Assembly: GCA_018398585.1 (NCBI GenBank)
Contig: JAGTTD010000007.1
Span: 11,648,320-11,712,319, forward strand
Length of the DNA: 64,000 nt
Direction of reading: 5' to 3'
DNA from: Simmondsia chinensis
Taxonomy: Eukaryota > Streptophyta > Magnoliopsida > Caryophyllales > Simmondsiaceae
Below, piece after piece: positions 56,481-64,000 of the stretch. A program made the position numbers and the translations under genes. The first letter of the stretch is position 1. Each line of letters starts with the position of its first letter. The notes under the pieces were generated by a model. That model ran no database searches. It was not told where the DNA came from and was given only the letters and a program-made list of their open reading frames with translations.

Positions 56481-58480
56481 ACTACACCAAAGCTCTACTT
56501 AGTGTGACAATAACCTGGTTGAAGATATACCTAATACATCATTTACACTATAAGTTTTATCATGCTGTTAAGACACAATATCTCATACTATCAATCTATC
56601 CAACACAAGCTATCCATTGCACTTTTATGACACTTTCTGAAACCTCTTACATAACAAACAATTTGATATGTAGATGTGACTCATCATATGAATCTTACCA
56701 TATTCAAGAATACATTACTAATTCTTTCTATAACTCTATGTAATAAGGAAAATAAGAATTCTCTTGAAACCATCACTTCGATCTAATCAAAGTGACTTGA
56801 TATAGTTACCTAACTGATCCCAACTTTAGTCTTTAATTCTTTGAACCTTTTAAAGGATTCAAGACTTCAGTTTCCATAGGTATATCCATACATTAACTAA
56901 TTGAGTAGTCATTCATAAACATTTTATGAAATACTCATCGCTTCCGCTTGCTTAAACTTTTAGAAGTCCATAAATATTTTATGAACAAGTTCTAGCAATT
57001 TAGTGGTTCTACTACCTTTACTGTTAAAGACTCTTATAGTTACCGTTAATTCAAGCATGATTCACGCACCGCTAATCATTTTAATACTTCATGATTACAT
57101 CAGACAGCCCTTGAGGCATTGGGTTTGTCGTTGATGTTGTTGTTGTTGTTGTATGATTGCATAAGACAAATCAAACCAATTCTGAATAATACTAGATTAA
57201 TATGACCTAAGATTAAGTACTACTTAAAAGCGATATGGCTTAAGAAAATTCTTCTTTTATATGGTTACACTGCCTAATTTGTATTAGAGTAATAAATTGC
57301 TATTATCATAGTTTTCAGTAAAATAAGTCAACCATCTACCAATGTACACTTTATTTACTTAACCAAGTCTATTTTTTTTAGAAACATAAATGAAAAACTA
57401 TTTTAAAATAAATAGCAAATAGAAATTAAATTTCCAAAGAAACAGATACAATAAGATAGTTACTAAAATCATAAACTACATTTTTCAACTTACACTCTTG
57501 TCTCTTTGTGCCCTTACTGAAAGCCCATTCACTAGAACACTAGTGAACTACCTTATAGTCACAACTAGAGGCGAAATGATATCTAATATCTTGCCATGTC
57601 GATTTTTCAATCTTGGCAACAACGGTATCTAAGTTCCTAGGTAATTCCTTTTAAATACAAATGTCCAGAACTTTTATAATGGAGACAAAAACTATTTTAA
57701 CCATGTTTTATCTTGCCCTTTAGAGGTTTCTAGTCCTTGAGGTAGATGCTTATACTAAGTGAACTCTTTCCTTAATTTTCATGACACTTTTTCTCAAACT
57801 GTACTTTCATCAATTCAGACAATGACCAATCTCTATTACTCAATGTATCCAATCTAAACCAATTGAAAGACCTTGATAGGCAAGTTAGGATCATATCCTA
57901 TTGAGATTGGCTATAATTTTTTATGTTCATCAAGAACTCTAGTTCACTTAACTAAGCTATCATCATGTGACACGCTTTTAAGCTCAACTTTCCTAATGCA
58001 ATAGTGTGTCAATCATCTGTCTTATTAGCTGTTCTCATGCCGCCAATTCTCTAGTCACACATTTCTTTCAAATATCATCTTTACCATAGTTGAATTTTCA
58101 AGTATCCAATAACAGAATACATTCGACATCTAATGTCCGAATATTGTAACTAACTAACTCTTTAGTCTAGTCTAAGATTCCTAGCATTCTTTTCAACTTA
58201 GTACATCTACTAGCAGCAAGCTAGAGAACTCTAAGCATTTAATATTGCTCCACATGTTCTAAGACATAGCATATCAAGACAAGCAAAATAGAATAGACAA
58301 GTAACATACATACCAGTATTGATCGCAGTACATAAGATAACAATCGGTTTGAAATCAAAGCTGTAAAACAAGTCATACAATATACATGGTTAGTTTTCTT
58401 ACTTTTAGCAAACAATCAAAGTTCATAATTTACAATCCGACACTTACATGTATGCTGTGGCGACCCAACTGAACTCCCCA
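56481..58480 (-). other. Decayed internal region of minus-strand copia
   Basis: Integrase and gag should lie here, but I cannot identify a conserved motif with confidence. It is AT-rich with stops in all frames. A 46-bp RTE-tail insertion lies at 57107-57152. The ORF at 56504-56743 (plus) is spurious. Confidence 0.45.
57091..57168 (+). mobile_element. 46-bp RTE-tail insertion with target duplication
   Basis: The insert 57107-57152 reads GCCCTTGAGGCATTGGGTTT, then GTCGTTGATG(TTG)n. It is only the last about 20 bases of the RTE 3' end plus a TTG tail. The flanks are ATGATTACATCAGACA (57091-57106) and ATGATTGCATAAGACA (57153-57168), a 16-bp duplication with two mismatches. Confidence 0.8.
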
Positions 58481-58589
58481 AAACTCCCAGTCAGCGAGGT
58501 CGGAATGAGATATCAAAAAGATAAGAACATTTCTCAATAAATATATTTTCTTGTAAATTCTTTACTAAATATATTTAACACACCACTGT

Positions 58590-59265
58590 TCCCTCAGCCT
58601 CAATGATCATACAATAGAGCTTCTTTGGGAGGCTAATATAGATCCTAGTCAAGTGTACACCGCCACATTGACATCCATACAAGTCCATGAATTATTCCGT
58701 GTCGGCATGCCACACCCGTTTTTCCTACACTTGAGTCTATTATAAGAGATCTAACCTTGTATTCTGCAAATGAACACCCTCCTCGAGGAGTCTTGCCGAC
58801 GTACTATACATTCATTTAGAAGCTTGCTCTCACTTGATATTTTGGGTCTTGTGAATCTTTTAATAATGTTAACAAACAAAACAAGCGTGGAATCCACCTA
58901 ACCATTCTCTCTGTGTGTGCAACGATGAGCTAAATAATCTTTTCGTTACTTCGTATGGGAGTGGGGTGTAACGAGTTATCAGCAAAATGAGAACTATTCT
59001 AAACTATTACATTTCCTGAACATAATTAACTCACAGTTTTTTCCTTGGCCTCTAAGACAGTATCACAATGCTCCCTATGAGACTATGATACTATCCTAGT
59101 CAAATGTATACCATTGCCCAGACATTGGCACTAGACAAGATACTCCACGTCAGCGTGGCCACATCTGCTTTCCCGCACCTTTATCTATCCTAACAAAGTC
59201 TAACCCTATATTCCACGAACAAACGCCCTCCTCAGGGAGTAGCGCCTATCCATTATGCTATTAGA
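58590..59265 (-). repeat. Two diverged tandem blocks in copia 5' leader
   Basis: Blocks at about 58590-58810 and 59050-59260 share order and words: CCTAGTCAAGTGTACACC / CCTAGTCAAATGTATACC, GTCGGCATGCCACACC / GTCAGCGTGGCCACATC, CACCCTCCTCGAGGAGT / CGCCCTCCTCAGGGAGT. Both relate, in reverse orientation, to 12095-12300 in the plus-strand copia leader. They are non-coding. Confidence 0.7.
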
Positions 59266-60223
59266 CTGGCAATGGAAATCTTGAGGAAACAAATCATGTA
59301 TCTCGTTTCCACTAGAAATTTTCAATGGTGGATCTTTTTTTTTTTTTTAAATTTGATTATCTCATAATCAATATTAGAATCAAATTTTATATTAAGTTTC
59401 ATTAATTACTCAATCTATGTAATCTAATCTCATCAGAATACATTATTAGAAGTTTTCTAATCATATTAGATCTATTTTAAAAAATTCTCCCACCCAACGA
59501 AATCAAATATTTCACCAAGGTATATGGCCTTATAACTTTATTCACATTATACATAATATTTAATTCATTTAAATAATATTGAACATGTGAACTAAAATTT
59601 AACAAATGTCATGTTATCAAACAATTTGAATAGCAACACTTAAGGCCTAAAGTTTGGAGTAATTAAAAATTTTTCTAAACACTTTTAGAAAATATTATTG
59701 CATAATCTTAATTAGAATCTCATCCTAATTATTTATTTATTTATTTTTAATAGGACAAAACAATTATCATGTCCAAAGTGCCCAAAATAAAATGTTTTTT
59801 AATAAATAAAGATATAAATAATTAAATACGAGCTTGATCTTATTAGATCATAAACCGAATATCTAATCATATTAGATATTCTTTGTTTTGAATTATCATA
59901 AAATGTTCAACAATTGAATATTTCACACCTTGGATTAAAATATAATCACCTTAGATTAATAATTTAAATCGTTCAACTCTGTAAAAATCTAATATCATTA
60001 GACTTGATAATACACTCCTTGATTGAATAATAACTCATCTAAAATTTTTAACAATTTAAAACTTTAATGAGCATTCAATCTTATTATTAAACCTTTAACA
60101 AAAATATTCAGGATTGTCTTTTTCCTTTAATGAAATTCCCAATTTTATATTTTCGTAATTTTACATACTCCAATTTTATCAAACTTGATATATTTAATGT
60201 CAATCATAAACGTATTCAGAATT
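59266..60223 (-). other. Copia leader, AT-rich
   Basis: Leader between the PBS and the tandem blocks, with many ATATTAGAT / TAATCTAATC words and a T run at 59337-59350. No coding potential. It corresponds by position to 10686-12050 of the plus-strand copy. Confidence 0.5.
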
Positions 60224-60236
60224 GGCTTTGATACCA
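60224..60236 (-). promoter_or_regulatory. Primer-binding site of minus-strand copia
   Basis: Minus strand TGGTATCAAAGCC, one base from the canonical PBS. It is two bases from the LTR end at 60239. Confidence 0.85.
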
Positions 60237-60238
60237 AT

Positions 60239-60825
60239 TATTGGGAACATATTTCAAGATATTTTCTAAATTGGCTTGAGCGGGCGCAGAAGAAAACCAA
60301 TTTAAAATTCTCAATTTTAAAACTAAAGCCTTGATCTAATTAGACTTTTTAATTAAATCTAGATCTTGCTCTAATAGGTTCATAACATGACAATCGAAAA
60401 ACATCAAATAAAACAAGTATAAACATAGTATGTAGAATAAACGAAATAAAGGAAAAGAAAGTAGATATCATATATTTAATAAGACATACCTGAAGCATGA
60501 ATCCCAACTCCGACTTGAAGATTTGAATTAGAAAAAGATATCCTGATACCTCAAGGTCTTCTTTGTAATGACTTTTTCTAACACTGAAAGTGTGGGCTCC
60601 TTAAATATTTATTTAGGAAAAATTTTGAAATAAAAACTTTCCTTTCAATCTTTAAAAAGATAATGTTAAATAATAAATTTAAAAAACCTCTAAAAACATT
60701 TTTTAGAGTTTTTGTCTTAGGAGAAAATGAACTACCAAAACATAAAAATTCCTCACGGTAATGCACAAAAATCACTGTGAAAAACCACACAAAATTTCAT
60801 TCCCCCTTTTCCTTAATATATATTA
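60239..60825 (-). repeat. 5' LTR of minus-strand copia, first part
   Basis: Starts TATTGGGAACATATTTCAAG and matches 54423-55012 through GAGCGGGCGC, CTCTAATAGGTTCATAACAT and CCCCCTTTTCC / CTTAATATATA. The match ends at 60825 and appears to resume at about 63390 (GTCCCAC, AGTTTGTA, TTTTGTTTTTGATTAAAACC), so about 2.56 kb is inserted. Confidence 0.75.
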
Positions 60826-61046
60826 GGTTTTTCCCATACGATGTACGAGGTTGTGAGTGTTTTTTATTGTATTACTGAGTACTTGATTTATAAAGTAAAG
60901 GAAATAAATTTTTTGTAAGTCGTTTAAATTAATAGTTGATGAACATAAATGGCATTGCAAAAAAAATAATAATAAAAAATAAAAAAATCAAAAGCATGTG
61001 CCAACAAGAGTAATTTGCATTGTCATTAGTATTCCTTATTTTCATT

Positions 61047-61112
61047 TTGTATAGTTAAATTTTCATTAGGCGGTAGCCCTTAGGGCATTGGGAATATTGT
61101 ATAGTTAAATTT
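61047..61112 (+). mobile_element. 34-bp RTE-tail insertion with target duplication
   Basis: Insert 61063-61096 contains GTAGCCCTTAGGGCATTGGG, the RTE 3' terminus, and ends GAATA. The flanks TTGTATAGTTAAATTT (61047-61062 and 61097-61112) are an identical 16-bp duplication. The repeat tail is absent; the target's own TTG may have served. Confidence 0.75.
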
Positions 61113-61927
61113 GTTTGTTGAAGTACCCCTTCTATCATAGCTTATAGTCATATTGTATGTTGTTGTATGTTGTTGGTTCTTCATATGCGGCATTAGTCAA
61201 CTTAATTCTGGTCAATTTATGTTGTAATATCATTCTTCTTACCAACAGACTTGTGATAGACGTTAACATGGTTGGTTTTCCTTTCTTGCTGATTCAAGGA
61301 TGAATATCTAACTCCTATATAAAAACAATATGAATACATTAGTATCTATTGCAGCTCCATTTCATACTTGAAAACCTTTTCACAATGTTTGGGATTGAGT
61401 TGCACTTGGGCGATTTTCGCATTGAAAATAAGTGGCAACTAACGCATGTTCTTGTATTATAGTAGTGGTAGCAACTAACATTTGTTCTTTTGTCCCTGTG
61501 ATTACATCCTGTTTAGGTAAATACTTTTGGATTAGGGCATCTTCAATATATTGTTCATTTTTTACTACTATTTAAATTTCTTTTTTCTCCATTTGTTCCT
61601 TTTAATGGTTCATTTTTAGTTAATTCCACTCACTTTTCCATTATTTGAATTGCTAAGTTACTATCATTCATTTTTACTTGTTTATTTTCTATTAATTCCA
61701 CTCACTTTCAGTATATTTGTTCATTTTTTATGACTACTTTTTCTAATATTTATCCAGCAAGTACTCTAAACGTGTAGTAATGGAGGCATTAATGGATACA
61801 TGTCATACAGGTACGTGAATCTGAGAGTGGTGAAGTATGGGTCCCAGATACAACATCAATTTGTTGTTTGTATTAATTTCTTTTAACCAGAACTAAAAAC
61901 TTGTTTTATACTTCCTATACCATCCCC

Positions 61928-62205
61928 TGTGGTGGGACTCAATACCCATCCCTATATATAAGACCATCTTTTGAATACCCATCCCTATATGTAAAACCAT
62001 CTTTTGAATACCCATCCCAAACCCTAGAAAGTGTTGTCGAAAGTCGTTGCTTTTGTAGGTAAAATTGGACATGTGTCGTTGGTGGGACTCAATACCCATC
62101 CCTATATATAAAGCCATCTTTTGAATACCCATCCTAAACCCTAGAAAGTGTTGTCGAAATTTGCTGCTTTTGTAGGTAAAATTGGACATGTGTCGTTGTT
62201 TGTGT
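61928..62205 (+). repeat. Tandem repeat with TTTTGAATACCCATCC units
   Basis: A block GGTGGGACTCAATACCCATC, then CTATATATAA, CCATCTTTTGAATACCCATC, AAACCCTAGAAAGTGTTGTC, then GGTAAAATTGGACATGTGTC occurs at about 61931-62089 and again at 62090-62205. In the first copy the about 40-bp subunit ending TTTTGAATACCCATCC is itself duplicated. The two copies are nearly identical, so the duplication is young. Confidence 0.85.
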
Positions 62206-62627
62206 TCTTCTATTGTTCTTTAATCATGATTTTGGACGAAATCAAAAAATAAGTACAATTCTTACATTTACAGAGATGTTATTTATGGTGAATGGATTCT
62301 AGATTGCTCAGGATCAGCCGTTGTTTTTGCCTTTTTTCAATCATTTTGAAGGTTGTCGGATGGTTACACGCAATGATTTTTGATTGACTTGGATTTTTGG
62401 TATAAAACTTGTGGTTTTGTCAAATGGAGTACTTATATGGAATGCTGCATGTACTAATTTTTAAAATTTATGTATTGATTTTCAGTTACAATTGTTGAGC
62501 AGTGATTATAATCAATTTTCATAAATTCTTGAGTTATTGATGTGCTTTCGTTTCGTTTATCGAAGACCAGTGGCTCAAGTTATTATTACTAATATTTTTT
62601 GGGTTGAATTAATTATTATTATTATTT

Positions 62628-63050
62628 TTTTGCATTATTACTGATAGTTGAAGTAATTTTGTTAGCACTTCAATTCTAGTGTAGTTATTTTATATTTTTC
62701 AGTACTATTGTTTTGTTTGATAGAAGTTATTATAATTAATTTTTTTAATTATTACTTATGATTAAAGTAATTTTTTGTTAGGTATTTCAAATCTGGTGTA
62801 TTGTTGATTTTTTTGCATTGTTACTGATAGTTGAAGTACTTTTTTTTAGCACTTCAATTCTAGTGTAGTTATTTATTTTTTCTTAGTATTGATGATTTTT
62901 TTTAGTTGAAGTTATTATTCCTGATTTTGTTTTTGTATTATTACTATTGATTAAAGTAGTCTTTGACAAAGGATTTTTTTTTTTTTTTTTGCATTATTAC
63001 TAATGCTTATTTTTAGTTATTTCAATTATGGTGTACTTATTTAAATTTAT
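62628..63050 (+). repeat. About 180-bp degenerate tandem repeat
   Basis: TGCATTATTACTGATAGTTG at 62630 recurs as TGCATTGTTACTGATAGTTG at 62812, each followed by AGCACTTCAATTCTAGTGTA. A weaker third unit starts near 62990 (GCATTATTACTAATG). A half-unit with GATTAAAGTAATTTTT lies between. It is T-rich and non-coding. Confidence 0.75.
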
Positions 63051-63145
63051 CTTCTCTTTCTTATTATTGCACAATTTAATGTAAGAATTTTAGTAGTCAT
63101 TATGTGTACTCATTTAGTTTTTTGGTTTTCTATTATTTGCCAAAT

Positions 63146-63236
63146 TAATGTAAGAATTTGAACAACAACAACAATAACAACAGACCCAGTGCCTCCAAGG
63201 GCTCCCGCAAAAGCAGGGTAATGTAAGAATTTGAAC
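63146..63236 (-). mobile_element. 55-bp RTE-tail insertion with perfect 18-bp duplication
   Basis: Insert 63164-63218 on the minus strand ends GGAGCCCTTGGAGGCACTGG, then GTCTGTTGTTATTGTTGTTG. It keeps only about 40 bases of the RTE 3' end plus tail. It is flanked by TAATGTAAGAATTTGAAC at 63146-63163 and 63219-63236, identical over 18 bp. Confidence 0.9.
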
Positions 63237-63389
63237 AATTATTGTTATTGTGCAATTGAAGTCCAATTGAAGTCAAAGTTGGGGTAAGGAATATGAAGAG
63301 GGAATGCATGAGAATGCATGTTTTGGAGTTTGGAGGCTTTTGGAGTGGGGAGAACTTGGCAATAGTATCAGTAGAGAAGAGATAAAAGA

Positions 63390-63460
63390 TGTGGGTCCCA
63401 CATGGCACAAACTTGAGTTTGTAATTTTTATTTATTTATTTTGTTTTTGATTAAAACCAC
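63390..63460 (-). repeat. 5' LTR of minus-strand copia, resumed fragment
   Basis: GTGGGTCCCACAT, GAGTTTGTA and ATTTTGTTTTTGATTAAAAC(CAC) match 55015-55062 of the left LTR. It is cut at 63460 by the next LTR, which starts TGTTGAG. Confidence 0.55.
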
Positions 63461-63835
63461 TGTTGAGTTTTAGTAATAAAACTTTGGATCTTTAAAGAAA
63501 AACTTATGTTCTTAACGAAACTTCGTGAATATGTTATAGATTCTCAGATCTATGTATAAACCTGTAACTGCAGTATAGTAAGTATCAAAAAATGAAAATC
63601 TGCTCAAACACACAATAAAAAACACCAAGATTTTACATGGTTCAGCCTTTAAATAAGGACCTACATCCACGGCTCCCTATTTCTAGGGAAGTCTCTCCAC
63701 TATAGTCAAGTTCAAGTTATTACAGACCAAAATCACAAAGACACAATGTAATACATGTAGATCTCAAAAGTTCCTAAGATAGAAACCTTTACTGAACAAA
63801 GATAAAACTGAAAAGAGAAGAGATACTCACAAAGA
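63461..63835 (-). repeat. 3' LTR of a further copia element
   Basis: Plus strand starts TGTTGAGTTTTAGTAATAAA; on the minus strand the LTR therefore ends AAACTCAACA. It contains ATTTTACATGGTTCAGCC, a phrase common in plant copia LTRs. It directly follows RNase H sequence, so its inner boundary (about 63835) is approximate and the LTR may be truncated. Confidence 0.65.
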
Positions 63836-64000
63836 AACCATCAAAGCTAAAATTCTGCCTCTGTAGTGGACAAAGCTATCATAGACTGTGGCTTTGATTT
63901 CCAACAGATGGTTCCACCATTTAGGGTAAAAAGGTACGCACTAGTGGACCTTCTCCTATCTAAATCTCCCCCAAAATCAAAATCCGTATAACCTACCAAC
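63836..64000 (-). pseudogene. Copia RNase H C-terminal fragment
   Basis: Minus strand reading from the right edge: VGYTDFDFGGDLDRRRSTSA, then YLFTLNGGTICWKSKPQS, MIALSTTEAEF. This is the conserved RNase H end of a copia polyprotein (GYxDxDxAGDxDxRRSTSGY ... ALSTTEAE). The usual Ala of DFAGD is Gly. The rest lies outside the window, and the frame then enters LTR-like sequence earlier than expected, suggesting a deletion of the last part. Confidence 0.88.

Larger units (their letters stand above)
60826..63389. mobile_element. Unclassified about 2.6-kb insertion with internal repeats
   Basis: Sequence interrupting the copia LTR. It has no recognisable coding domain, terminal repeats or clear target duplication. 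It contains three repeat systems (61928-62205, 62628-63050, and T-rich tracts) and two tiny RTE-tail insertions. It could be a non-autonomous DNA transposon or several insertions. Short minus-strand ORFs (61893-62189, 63145-63408) follow the repeats and are not credible genes. Confidence 0.4.

Noticed and set aside
61893..62189. 98-codon minus-strand ORF with repeated MGIQKMVLHIG units
   Set aside because: Its periodicity is only the translation of the tandem DNA repeat; no start context or domain supports a protein.
63145..63408. 87-codon minus-strand ORF
   Set aside because: It runs through the tiny RTE-tail insertion and its duplication, and it has no domain.

Overview
This is nuclear DNA of a flowering plant, and most of it is transposable elements. 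The supporting evidence is plant-type Ty1/copia and Ty3/gypsy elements with tRNA primer-binding sites, a plant RTE-clade LINE, MULE, hAT and MITE-type DNA transposons, AT-rich spacers, and one intronless PLS-class pentatricopeptide repeat (PPR) gene, a family characteristic of land plants. I cannot name the species. The only long intact ORF is the PPR gene at 30925-33867 (+), a probable organelle (mitochondrial) RNA-editing factor whose last few codons look frameshifted. Almost everything else is decayed mobile DNA.

Layout. 1-2066: the start of a minus-strand gypsy (Athila-like) element, with gag, PBS and a 1.4-kb LTR. 2067-5076: a copia LTR fragment and unassigned sequence. 5077-6316: a TIR element with an L1 3' end inserted in it. 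About 6470-24800: a four-level nest. A MULE transposase plus plant-mobile-domain (PMD) remnant is split by a hAT element (8012-22066, 8-bp TSD). The hAT holds a copia element (8757-about 21559), and the copia element holds a TIR element (11248-12042) and an RTE LINE (about 16975-20675). 26316-29100: a gypsy gag remnant split by a MITE with TTA target duplication. 29141-about 30485: a second Athila-type LTR that hosts a 247-bp element made of a 5S rRNA head and an RTE LINE 3' end. 30925-33867: the PPR gene. 35725-38580: copia, L1 and hAT remnants.

38714-54257: a copia element (TSD CCAAC) interrupted by a SIRE/Maximus-type copia element (41475-50098, TSD TTAAG, minus strand), whose LTRs and 3' UTR carry TGTGTGTCGACACACA palindromes. 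54423-about 63460: a minus-strand copia element related by LTR and 5' UTR to the one at 8757. Its right LTR is interrupted by about 2.6 kb of repeat-rich DNA and then by another minus-strand copia element that runs off the right edge.

The most interesting signal is a group of RTE-dependent insertions. The window holds a 3.7-kb RTE LINE, a 5S-rRNA-headed SINE that shares the LINE's 3' end, and three insertions of only 34-55 bp. These three consist of little more than the last bases of that 3' end and have target-site duplications of 16-18 bp. Together they suggest that one RTE machinery recognises a very short 3' terminus and mobilises a 5S-derived SINE in this genome. All protein calls come from reading translations and motifs by eye; no database search was run.
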